The translations under genes and the position numbers were made by a program. Under the pieces are notes generated by a model. It was not told the origin of the DNA, made no database searches, and saw only the letters and a list, made by a program, of their open reading frames with translations. Shown piece by piece: positions 29,132-36,583 of a DNA stretch of 48,839 nt. The stretch comes from a virus, in the IMG/VR virus record IMGVR_UViG_3300030406_003844, positions 1 to 48,839 of that record. The stretch is one strand, 5' to 3'. Numbering within the stretch: the stretch's first letter is position 1; the number at the start of each line of letters is the position of its first letter.

Positions 29132-31486
29132 TCACCAATACCTCTTTGGTCGTGTTGCACCCGAAGCCATTTCCAAGTCCCAATCAAGGGCTTTGAAGAT
29201 AGGCTTTACTTTGGCTTTCACTAACTTGTCAACCATTGTCTCCCAATCAGGCTCAAAGCCTTCCAACTCAGATATGTCCTTGTAACATACGATATCAGTA
29301 GGTGGTGCCCAGTTAGGTGACGACGCAACATACACCCAAGGAACACTGTCACCTTCATCAAAGTTGGGTTGGTTGAATCGTTCTGCCATGTGCTTATTGT
29401 AGTATACTGCTGCCTTTGCCCCTAGTGTTGGCTTTTCGTATTTTTCTAATTTCTTAGAGATTCTAGTTACACCAGTTACCTCTTTGAGTTCTGCTTTACC
29501 TTTCTTAATTTTCAAAGAAATAGGTCTTATGAAGTCTATTACCTCTGATTCTGATGCACCCTGACAAATCATGTTTAGGGCATCTCTCTCTAAGTTGCGA
29601 GAGATAGGTGCAAGAGTAGAAATCTTACCGAATCGGGCTGATTTGGCCTTGCCCTCATCTTCAGGGGGCCACGAACAAATACCGTAGTACAGGTTTTTAC
29701 CTGCAACTATCCAATATGGCATATACGCCTCAAATTCTACAATTAGGTGACTAGCGTTGAGATCGATTTGTACTCTTTCTGTTAGGTGCTTGGCTAACGC
29801 TGTAGCCTCATCAAATGGTATCTTTACGAATGCTGAATCAGTGTGACCGTATAGGGCTTCATAGCCCTGAGCCTCTGATTCTTCCATTAAGAATTTGATT
29901 GCCTCTCTACCACAGGCTGTGATAGCGTTGGCTATGTCGAAGTCACACCAGCCCCAGTAAGAACTAGCAACCATACCGTATAGAGATGCCATGACACGTT
30001 TTGTAGCAAGTTGCATTGTGTTCCAACCTGCTCTTTCTGTTGAGGTCTCTGCCTCTCTCATCCTACGCTTATATTCGTCACGCAGTTCAAACATTTCTTC
30101 TACAATCTGAGGCAAAAGCCCCTTCTTAGTTTGACTCCAAGTAGTGCCATCAGGTAATTTGTGAATGCCCTCTTCTCCAGCCCTGTTTCTTTCTACTTGA
30201 GTTTCCCAAGATAAGTTGTGACTCAAAATGATTGAAGGATATAGGCCCTTGTAGTCTACACAGGCTACGCCTTCATATCTACCCGGCTTTGGAGGAGGTA
30301 TGAACGCACCCTCGTAGTCTTGTTTCTCAACATCGGCGTTAGTAGGTGCTTTCCAGTGTGTGCGTCTACTAAGTAAGCCACGGGCGAACCTAGTGACGTT
30401 GTGACATGAAGTGAATGTTACACCACAGATGCGCTGTAGTGACATGAAGAAACTCAAAACGTGGTTCTCCTCATCCATTCGTTTGAGTAGTAAAGTGTCT
30501 TGCATACAATAATCGCAGTAATCGTCAAATCGCTCTGTCCAACCAGTGAACACGTCCATGTCGAATTTGCCGCCATAATCCAGCACGTCAGGGCCAGTGA
30601 TAAAGTCCAATTTGCGACTGGCTAACTGTGGCTTACCACTATCCTTCCATACACGCTCAAAGCCTGTACCGCTGTCATAGGGTGCCGCTGTATCGAAGCA
30701 TAATCTACCTATGATTGGCTGGTCTGTGTACTTGTAGCCACGCTCATTCTTAGGTGGGCGCAATACACGCCCAAGTGGACTAAGCCGCCTAAACTCATCT
30801 AGTCTGCGGACTAGGTGCGGTAAATCTGCCCACATGATTGCGTGGGCTACGAGTATGTCAGGGTTGCATTCCTCTAAGTAATCCAAAAAGGCACTATGCA
30901 TCGATTTTTCATCAGTGTAAAATAAACGCTCGTAACTGAATTCAGCGTCTTCGTACTTTACGTGACGTATTTCCTTTCTAACAAAGCCCTTCTCCTCTAT
31001 TTTGGCTGTCTCTTCACTCCAGCAAAATGTGACATTCCGATTGTTGTAATTGTCTACTACAGACATTACAGTAGTGAAGTCCTCATGCGGATCCCATTCC
31101 AAATCGAAGTGCCACACACGGGGTTTCCATTCAGGCATCTCTTTAATTTCATCTATGAGATATCGGTCTGTTAGGCTCAAGTCAGCCTCCCAAGTTTTAT
31201 CGAATTCTCTTTGCATACTTCTTAAATCAGATTGTCTGTAAGCGTATACTTTCACCAATTCTTCTTCTGTCTTTAGTGCTGTGGCAGTGTCGCTTCGGTC
31301 CACGCTACTTCCGGGGTATCGATTCAGCACATTATTAACTACGCTATCGCTAGTCTCTGCTCTAATCCAAAAGTAAGGTCTGAAGTTGTCAATGTGCTCT
31401 TCAATGAGATTACCTTCAGAATCACGCCATCGTTTGTATATGTGAGCGTGGCCTTCAGGGTCAGGGTGGTATGAATTAATAATCAT
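29132..31486 (-). CDS. Family B DNA polymerase
   Basis: A 784-residue replicative polymerase with proofreading. Exonuclease motifs: HFDLEW (ExoI), VAHAIMWADLPHL (ExoII) and DYCMQDTLLL (ExoIII) keep their acidic residues. Polymerase motifs: VDYKGLYPSII (A, about residue 408), KRVMASLYGM (B) and YGHTDS at 546-551 (C). Motif C has His548 where most family B enzymes have Asp; the metal-binding Asp550 is intact. A KxY-type element (AGKNLYYG) and a thumb domain follow. It lies directly downstream of the clamp gene, with one base between them. Length fits archaeal PolB. Confidence 0.97.
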   Translation of the reverse strand: MIINSYHPDPEGHAHIYKRWRDSEGNLIEEHIDNFRPYFWIRAETSDSVVNNVLNRYPGSSVDRSDTATALKTEEELVKVYAYRQSDLRSMQREFDKTWEADLSLTDRYLIDEIKEMPEWKPRVWHFDLEWDPHEDFTTVMSVVDNYNNRNVTFCWSEETAKIEEKGFVRKEIRHVKYEDAEFSYERLFYTDEKSMHSAFLDYLEECNPDILVAHAIMWADLPHLVRRLDEFRRLSPLGRVLRPPKNERGYKYTDQPIIGRLCFDTAAPYDSGTGFERVWKDSGKPQLASRKLDFITGPDVLDYGGKFDMDVFTGWTERFDDYCDYCMQDTLLLKRMDEENHVLSFFMSLQRICGVTFTSCHNVTRFARGLLSRRTHWKAPTNADVEKQDYEGAFIPPPKPGRYEGVACVDYKGLYPSIILSHNLSWETQVERNRAGEEGIHKLPDGTTWSQTKKGLLPQIVEEMFELRDEYKRRMREAETSTERAGWNTMQLATKRVMASLYGMVASSYWGWCDFDIANAITACGREAIKFLMEESEAQGYEALYGHTDSAFVKIPFDEATALAKHLTERVQIDLNASHLIVEFEAYMPYWIVAGKNLYYGICSWPPEDEGKAKSARFGKISTLAPISRNLERDALNMICQGASESEVIDFIRPISLKIKKGKAELKEVTGVTRISKKLEKYEKPTLGAKAAVYYNKHMAERFNQPNFDEGDSVPWVYVASSPNWAPPTDIVCYKDISELEGFEPDWETMVDKLVKAKVKPIFKALDWDLEMASGATRPKRYW

Positions 31487-31487
31487 A

Positions 31488-32246
31488 CTAGTCCTCCTCG
31501 TATTCTTGGTCCATCACAACTAACAGGAAACCAGTATCACCCTGCTCTATCACAAGCACCGTTTCATCTCCAGTGTGGAGATTGAGTGGTCCCGGCGGTA
31601 GATTAGATAGAAGTGCTGGTAACCAATAGGCAAACGCTGAGTTTACTGTATCGTTGTTAGACTCGCAATTGGTAACAGGTACACGGACAAACATCTTGCC
31701 TTTAGGCTTAGACCCTGCACTAACAACAAATTCTCCTGATGGATCGAATGATGTCTTACATGAAAACTTACCTCCAATCACCTTATCGAATTGCGCTGCT
31801 GGTGCAAAGTCCTCGCCGTTGACTATACCGTGACAGTCTAAACTAAACGATGCCCATTTCTGCCACATGTTATTTTCACCCTCAACCACCAATCTCTCGA
31901 TTAGAGGCAGTTGCTTCTGAGTGGTTAGGTATGATGATGTCGGCAACTGTAGTGTAGATTTACCGCAGGCTACGTGTAAAACTGAAGTCTTTCCCATTTG
32001 GTTGATTGATACTTCTCCAGCCTTAGTAGCCTTCAGAAACGCAAGTAACCTAGAAACATCGCTAACTGCAATGTCTCCAGTCTCTGCCTCTCTGACATTC
32101 ATTCTGCGCCTAAGATAGTGAGTGTCTTTGCCCACTGCTGACTCGACATAGTCATCTTTCACTCTGAAGACTATATCCGGCAACTCCTTACCAAACCCAG
32201 TAATGAACTGGGTTAATTCCTTATTATTTACTTTGAAACTTACCAT
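31488..32246 (-). CDS. PCNA-like sliding clamp
   Basis: A 252-residue protein of the size of archaeal PCNA (about 245-250), and divergent. The first half reads like a clamp domain: FRVKDDYVESAV, DIAVSDVSRLLAFLK, VLHVACGKSTLQL. The second half ends LVIEQGDTGFLLVVMDQE, comparable to the C-terminal strand of PCNA. The identification rests on length, pattern and position one base from PolB in a run that includes RFC. It would encircle DNA and tether the polymerase. The ATG at 32246 follows AGGTGAT, and that site is inside a hairpin (see separate entry). Confidence 0.75.
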   Translation of the reverse strand: MVSFKVNNKELTQFITGFGKELPDIVFRVKDDYVESAVGKDTHYLRRRMNVREAETGDIAVSDVSRLLAFLKATKAGEVSINQMGKTSVLHVACGKSTLQLPTSSYLTTQKQLPLIERLVVEGENNMWQKWASFSLDCHGIVNGEDFAPAAQFDKVIGGKFSCKTSFDPSGEFVVSAGSKPKGKMFVRVPVTNCESNNDTVNSAFAYWLPALLSNLPPGPLNLHTGDETVLVIEQGDTGFLLVVMDQEYEED

Positions 32247-32251
32247 ATTAT

Positions 32252-32265
32252 CACCTACACAGGTG
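32252..32265 (-). promoter_or_regulatory. Hairpin covering the clamp gene ribosome-binding site
   Basis: On the - strand the leader reads CACCT-GTGT-AGGTG followed by ATAAT and the clamp ATG. The AGGTG of the ribosome-binding site pairs perfectly with the CACCT just upstream (5-bp stem, 4-base loop). This could limit initiation on the free leader. Whether it is stable enough to matter is unknown. Confidence 0.5.
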
Positions 32266-32304
32266 GGGGAAGCGGTTCGTGGAAAACAGATAGATGAGAG
32301 AAAT

Positions 32305-32322
32305 CGGAAACCACTATTTCCG
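32305..32322. promoter_or_regulatory. Perfect 6-bp inverted repeat in the clamp leader
   Basis: CGGAAA-CCACTA-TTTCCG gives a 6-bp stem with a 6-base loop. On the - strand it is followed by a pyrimidine-rich stretch (ATTTCTCTC). It could be an operator for a dimeric regulator or a weak terminator for the upstream ATPase transcript. A nearby GCGGAAA half-copy (on the - strand) lies about 15 bases away. Confidence 0.4.
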
Positions 32323-32372
32323 GCTACAACCTTTTCCGCTTATTACTGGACAAACCCCGGTGGTGTGTTGTA

Positions 32373-33383
32373 TCAAAGGACTCCTTCACGCAGTTCAGCA
32401 AGCCCATGCCATTGCGCAGGCTCGCCTTTCTTAGTAACGAAGTAAAGCCTCTCTTGACCCTTTAGGTCAGAGTTGGTCTTTTCTTTGAAGAACTCTGCAA
32501 CGTGTCTGATTTCACCTGTTTCTTTACCATCATCGCCACGCACCTTGTTAGCGTGGCACCAAATGATTTGGAACAGGTCGTTGTTTGCGCTCTTTTCCCA
32601 TGCGAACTTCCAGCCGTCGAATCCGACCTTACCATCCTTGTCCTCTTTGAGGTGAGTTTCCCAGTATATGTCTACACCGAGAGCGTTTAGTTTCTGACAC
32701 AGTGCTGTCATTTGCTTGAATCTAGTGGACCTGATGCTCCAGTTCCAGCCGATACCTTGGTTGACTTCAACCTTAGCAGCACCGACTGCATCCTTTGCGT
32801 TGTTATCCTCTAGATCGAATATCTTCATGTTGTTCATACAGACTGAATCCCATTGGTCTACAGATGTAATCAAAACAGTGTTAAGTTTTCTACCCCCAAA
32901 CTCAGGCTTAGTCTGCTTCTCTGCATATTCTACAGCGAATCGCAACAATTCCATCATACGACTGTGTGTCGCTGGGTAGTCGTAAGCAGTACGGTCAGCG
33001 GTTTGGAATACCCAAGGCGACCATATTCTGATACGGTCATCTTCTCCGGGGTAGTGTGCTTCTTTACAAGCCATAGCCCCGTTATCGAAGTCTAATGCCC
33101 AAAGCATGCCTTCAGGGTATCTGTGCATGTGACCGTCAATTACGATGCCGGACTTGCCGGTGCCCTCGTGTCCAACCACACCACACATTACCTTACTAGG
33201 TCTCATCCTGTTAGGGTTAGTCTGCTGTGCAAACTCTGCCTCCAATTCGGGGAAGTTGCTGTTAGATGCAATTATAGGAAATTGTTCCTTTTCTTGCTTG
33301 TCTACTTCTGCTGCTTCCGCTTGGAAGATTGCCTCTGCTCTCTCTTCTTCTTCTTTCTTTTTCATTGCTCCAAATCCTGCCAT
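32373..33383 (-). CDS. RecA-fold ATPase, Sak4/AAA_24-like recombination protein
   Basis: A 336-residue protein. Walker A GHEGTGKS at 71-78; Walker B-like VLITSVDQWDS at 170-180; DIYWETHLKEDKDG in the place of the downstream RecA-core strand. The first 35 residues are charged and helical. The overall layout matches phage Sak4/AAA_24 nucleotide-binding proteins that act with single-strand binding proteins in annealing. The adjacent upstream gene is an OB-fold candidate, which fits that pairing. It starts in a TGATG overlap with that gene. RadA itself is less likely because the protein lacks an N-terminal HhH domain. Confidence 0.7.
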   Translation of the reverse strand: MAGFGAMKKKEEEERAEAIFQAEAAEVDKQEKEQFPIIASNSNFPELEAEFAQQTNPNRMRPSKVMCGVVGHEGTGKSGIVIDGHMHRYPEGMLWALDFDNGAMACKEAHYPGEDDRIRIWSPWVFQTADRTAYDYPATHSRMMELLRFAVEYAEKQTKPEFGGRKLNTVLITSVDQWDSVCMNNMKIFDLEDNNAKDAVGAAKVEVNQGIGWNWSIRSTRFKQMTALCQKLNALGVDIYWETHLKEDKDGKVGFDGWKFAWEKSANNDLFQIIWCHANKVRGDDGKETGEIRHVAEFFKEKTNSDLKGQERLYFVTKKGEPAQWHGLAELREGVL

Positions 33384-34663
33384 CAGTATTCATCTCCGTT
33401 GTTTCTAAATTGGTCTATGCTAGTGTCACCGCCCTTAGCACCCGGCCTCGCTGTACGAGATGGTACATAGATGCCGAATGCTGTTAGGCTTGGTGTTGTT
33501 TGGTCGTTGAACACACTCATGCGTACTCTACCAAATATAATCACAGGTGTCTTCTCTGCATAGGGTTGCCATTCACCATAATTGTCCTTAAACTCGAATG
33601 GGTGACTGTCATCATAAACTCGACCCGGTACCCACACAGTTACCTCGGACATAGAGGAGTCTCTGCCATACTTACGCTGTACACTAGGGCTGGTAACGCT
33701 GAGTCTGAATGCACGACCAGTTTGGTCATACTCGTTGTCAGATGGCTCCTTGTTCAACCTGCTGACATATCCCTTAGTGATGATAGTTGGACCGTAGTAG
33801 TTACCATTGCTACCCTGTATCTTGCGCTCATCGTAGGCTTCGCTCAATTCATCTAGTTCGACGAATGAATCATGCATACCTTTGCTGACTAAGAATTTCT
33901 CAGGTCGCAGTAGCACTCTGTCTTCTTCATCCACGAATGTGTCTGTGTAAACCATAGTCTTGCTAAAGTCTCGATTAGTGTATACTGTATCTGAACCTTC
34001 TTTCTTAGCCCTGATTACTTGACATGTAACTGGTCTGCCAAATTCGTATTCTTCGGCCATGTTGTTGCCTGTCAGTGATACACGCCAAACGCTGATATCC
34101 TTGTTGAAGTCCTCTTTGGCATTACCAAGAAGATACAGGTTGCGCACTTTGCTTTCAGGTGCTATAGGTGTGCCCTTCTCATTCATCAAACATATCAGAT
34201 CGCCATCGACCTGTAGTCCGAACCATGGTAGTCTGTCACCATCAATGCGTTCCTTTGTTGGCTCACCATTGACATGCCATACCCCATCCTTTGCTTTTAC
34301 AATACCAATCAAACCGTTGTCTATGGCTTGGCTAGAATTGTTTCTGTATGCTGAAATCGCTGAGTTTCTAAGATTCTCTCTGTAGTCGTTGATTTTGTCA
34401 TCTATTCCTACAAATTGCCCTACGAATGTTACAGTTTCACGGCTGCTACCGCTGCTACCTAGATTGCGTGTTTCAAGTGTAAACATCTCTGCCCACTCAA
34501 CCAACAAATCATCATCTTCGTCTTGCCAATGGTCTACAGCAAACTCCTCGCCTATCCAAGCAAGGTATTCGTTTACTGCCTCTCCTATCTTTTTCTGTGC
34601 TCTCTCTGCATATCCTTCTAAGCGTTCTAGTACGCCCTCCGGTATTTTTCTCTCTTCGTTCAT
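33383..34663 (-). CDS. RPA-like single-strand DNA-binding protein (candidate)
   Basis: A 426-residue acidic protein. Segments at about 78-200 (ETVTFVGQFVGIDD, LIGIVKAKDGVWHVNG, DISVWRVSLTG) and about 290-400 (TIITKGYVSRLN, FRLSVTSPS, TPVIIFGRVRMSVF, SLTAFGIYVP) alternate as OB-fold barrels do. The C-terminus is a short disordered tail (GGDTSIDQFRNNGDEY) like that of single-strand binding proteins. No zinc finger was seen. It is flanked by RFC and the Sak4-like ATPase with overlapping junctions, which supports a replication role. Assignment by pattern and context only. Confidence 0.55.
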   Translation of the reverse strand: MNEERKIPEGVLERLEGYAERAQKKIGEAVNEYLAWIGEEFAVDHWQDEDDDLLVEWAEMFTLETRNLGSSGSSRETVTFVGQFVGIDDKINDYRENLRNSAISAYRNNSSQAIDNGLIGIVKAKDGVWHVNGEPTKERIDGDRLPWFGLQVDGDLICLMNEKGTPIAPESKVRNLYLLGNAKEDFNKDISVWRVSLTGNNMAEEYEFGRPVTCQVIRAKKEGSDTVYTNRDFSKTMVYTDTFVDEEDRVLLRPEKFLVSKGMHDSFVELDELSEAYDERKIQGSNGNYYGPTIITKGYVSRLNKEPSDNEYDQTGRAFRLSVTSPSVQRKYGRDSSMSEVTVWVPGRVYDDSHPFEFKDNYGEWQPYAEKTPVIIFGRVRMSVFNDQTTPSLTAFGIYVPSRTARPGAKGGDTSIDQFRNNGDEY

Positions 34664-35607
34664 ATTTTTTCCTCCTTGTTTTTCCTTAATTTTGCTACAA
34701 AGTAGTCTACAAAGGAATCATCATCATCGGGCCACATATTTGCTAACAAAATAAACTCTCCATATGTCAGCATAAATGCGTACCAATCTTCTTGACTTTC
34801 CTCCAGTAGAGTTCGCCCTCGATGCCTCAGCCCTATTAGGGTTGCGACTCGACTGTTTCCCTCTCTGAGGTTGTTTTTCAAGTGTAATGCTAATCGTTGA
34901 TAGTTCTCACCGATGTAACTGAGTGCTGCCTTGTTTAGGCTCTCAGTGTTGCTTTTTAGTTTCTGTAAAAGGCCACCATCTGTCTTGGGTGTACCCTCTA
35001 AAATGTCGATACTTTGTCTCAAACTTCCGTTGGTCAAACGGTTCAACATAGTATACTGTTCTAGCCATGGTTCCGGCAGGTTTTCTGCCGAATGTATCTG
35101 AGTTAGTTTGTCTCTTGCCTCTTCATCAGTGAGAGGCTTGAATCTGAATGTGAGGCATCTGTCTCTAATTGCCTTGTGAATTGGAGAGATGTCATTGGCT
35201 GTCAATATGAATATCGCAGTTTTGTGACTGTCCTCCATCACTTGCCTCAGTGCCTTCTGTGCCGCAGGTGTCAGAGAGTCTGCTTCATCTAGTACGAATA
35301 TGCGCCTCCTGACTCCTATTCCTTTCTGCTTTGCCATGTGCTTTAGTTCTCTAACGAAATCGATGCCACGCTCATCACTTGCATTGGTTACAATGAAGTT
35401 GGATGGATCGAAGTAGTCACCGTACAACTCCTTGGCTAATGCATAGGCTGCGCTGGTCTTACCTACACCGGGTGGTCCTACATACAGCATGTTTGCTGGT
35501 AGGCTGCCCTTTGCTAGCCAAGACTTGGCTGCTTCTTTGAATTCCTTACAACCTGCTAGGTCGTCTATTTCGTTTGGTCTATATTTTTCTCTCCATATTA
35601 CGACCAT
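34660..35607 (-). CDS. Clamp loader, RFC small-subunit type
   Basis: A 315-residue AAA+ ATPase. WREKYRP at 5-11, Walker A GPPGVGKT at 44-51, Walker B VLDEAD at 105-110, and IRDRC at 147-151 in place of the usual SRC box (Arg150 kept, Ser replaced by Asp). The C-terminal collar region is present and the length fits archaeal RFC-S. It would load the clamp encoded about 3 kb downstream. No RFC large-subunit gene is in the window. It overlaps the OB-fold gene by ATGA. Confidence 0.95.
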   Translation of the reverse strand: MVVIWREKYRPNEIDDLAGCKEFKEAAKSWLAKGSLPANMLYVGPPGVGKTSAAYALAKELYGDYFDPSNFIVTNASDERGIDFVRELKHMAKQKGIGVRRRIFVLDEADSLTPAAQKALRQVMEDSHKTAIFILTANDISPIHKAIRDRCLTFRFKPLTDEEARDKLTQIHSAENLPEPWLEQYTMLNRLTNGSLRQSIDILEGTPKTDGGLLQKLKSNTESLNKAALSYIGENYQRLALHLKNNLREGNSRVATLIGLRHRGRTLLEESQEDWYAFMLTYGEFILLANMWPDDDDSFVDYFVAKLRKNKEEKI

Positions 35608-35723
35608 GAAACCACCTTCGTTTCCTTCTTCTTACCACATATTGGGCAATAATTCCACTTACTTGCTATGCGAATACCGCAGTGTTTGACTACGCTTCCA
35701 TCTTTACGTTCTCCTCGCTTCAT
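35598..35723 (-). CDS. 41-residue zinc-ribbon-like microprotein
   Basis: Read from the sequence: starts MKRGERKDGSVVKHCGIRIA, has WNYCPICGKKK near the C-terminus. It is strongly basic. It starts in an ATGA overlap with the preceding gene and its end overlaps the RFC start by 10 bases. The CPICG knuckle plus Cys15 could bind one metal ion. Coupling at both ends argues it is translated. Confidence 0.62.
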   Translation of the reverse strand: MKRGERKDGSVVKHCGIRIASKWNYCPICGKKKETKVVSWS

Positions 35724-35887
35724 ACAATACACCTCTCAAGTATCTTTTTTCTCCATCCTTTCTTTGAAGTACATGCTTTACACACTAAACCCTTGCCAAA
35801 CAAGTCACTAAATTGTATGTTGGAATTTGGGTCATCCCTATTCCTATCACAAATTAAGCATCTTCTATGTACATCCGAAAGCCTCAT
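35720..35887 (-). CDS. 55-residue four-cysteine zinc-finger protein
   Basis: I start it at the ATG at 35887 in the ATGA overlap with the upstream gene (MRLSDVHRRCLICDRNRDD). CLIC near residue 11 and CKAC near residue 36 form a classical four-cysteine zinc site. The tail is basic (SKKGWRKKILERC). It ends in an ATGA overlap with the next microprotein gene. Function unknown; nucleic-acid binding is plausible. Confidence 0.68.
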   Translation of the reverse strand: MRLSDVHRRCLICDRNRDDPNSNIQFSDLFGKGLVCKACTSKKGWRKKILERCIV

Positions 35888-36438
35888 GCCGTCACCTCCA
35901 CGCCTCGCCACCAGTTAGGAGCAGGTGTTCCCTTCTCCCACTTAGCAAACTGCTTGGAATGGTAGTATGCTCGGTAGGCTTGCACCGCATCGTTGTCACA
36001 ATTGGTTATGTTTTCGGGGTGGCGATACTCCACACTATACTCGTCGGGCATGGCCTGTGCGAATGGTGTCCTCTTTCCAACAGGGATGCGTTTTGCCATC
36101 CCGCTCATGACCATGATGGGAGACTCACAGGCATGCATTTTGCCGAAACGCTTCCTGTATTCTTTGTACAATGTTTGTGCGTGTACTGAAAGCCAAGTGA
36201 AGTTGCTTCGGTTTTCCCCAGCCCATACTGTACAAGGATGATGATGGTAGCCACCTTTGTAGGGTGTACCTGCTTTTGTCACGACACCCATGACCTTGAA
36301 AGACTTTTCAGTAACACCGTGTCGGCGCAGGGCTGATGCCATCATCTGTGCTGCTTCGACACACATCTTGGGGATGTGCTTGTCGCAGTGCATCTGTGCG
36401 GCTACTTCTGCATTGGGATGTAGGACGAAGATGTTCAT
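35884..36438 (-). CDS. Conserved phage-type protein with DKH...KM motif
   Basis: A 184-residue protein starting MNIFVLHPNAEVAAQMHCDK and continuing HIPKMCVEAAQMMASALR, then HHHPCTVWAGENRSNFTWL, FAQAMPDEY and DAVQAYRAYYHSK. I recognise this as a widespread tailed-phage family of unknown function, sometimes loosely annotated as related to pyrimidine-dimer DNA glycosylases; I cannot confirm that. Conserved His, Asp and Cys positions suggest an enzyme. It sits between microprotein genes with ATGA overlaps at both ends. Confidence 0.72.
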   Translation of the reverse strand: MNIFVLHPNAEVAAQMHCDKHIPKMCVEAAQMMASALRRHGVTEKSFKVMGVVTKAGTPYKGGYHHHPCTVWAGENRSNFTWLSVHAQTLYKEYRKRFGKMHACESPIMVMSGMAKRIPVGKRTPFAQAMPDEYSVEYRHPENITNCDNDAVQAYRAYYHSKQFAKWEKGTPAPNWWRGVEVTA

Positions 36439-36578
36439 GCTTCCACCTGCCTTTCTAGGGATATGATAATCCCCGTCAGTGTATCTCTCGCTTTGTCTAT
36501 GTCACCATTGTCTATGTGTGCTATTGCTACGCTCACCAGTCCAATGATTGACTTCTCCATTATTTCTCTCCAGTTCAT
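36435..36578 (-). CDS. 47-residue hypothetical protein
   Basis: Begins MNWREIMEKSIIGLVSVAIA and ends SLERQVEA; the centre is HIDNGDIDKARDTLTGIIIS. It looks like two amphipathic helices with a turn, the kind of fold that mediates small protein contacts. It ends in an ATGA overlap with the DKH-motif gene and starts 5 bases after the ligase-like gene's stop, near GGAGTGAGAG. No family recognised. Confidence 0.6.
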   Translation of the reverse strand: MNWREIMEKSIIGLVSVAIAHIDNGDIDKARDTLTGIIISLERQVEA

Positions 36579-36583
36579 TTCTC

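Larger units (their letters stand above)
32247..32372. promoter_or_regulatory. Only real intergenic region of the leftward arm, upstream of the clamp gene
   Basis: 126 bases between the Sak4-like ATPase stop and the clamp start. No tRNA or open frame fits. It contains two inverted repeats (32252-32265 and 32305-32322) and two direct GCGGAAA/CCGGAAA elements on the - strand. Because every other junction in this arm is overlapping or within about 12 bases, this is the best place for an internal promoter, operator, RNA-processing site or origin element. No convincing TATA/BRE pair was found by eye. Confidence 0.55.

Noticed and set aside
32305-32322. Definite factor-independent terminator
   Set aside because: The stem is only 6 bp, its pyrimidine tract is interrupted, and archaeal terminators do not require a hairpin; left as an inverted repeat of unknown role.
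32247-32372. tRNA gene
   Set aside because: No cloverleaf-compatible arms or T-loop motif could be found in either strand.
34389-34754. 121-codon open frame on the + strand across the OB-fold and RFC genes
   Set aside because: Antisense to two well-supported overlapping genes; low-complexity Ser/Leu composition typical of a shadow frame.
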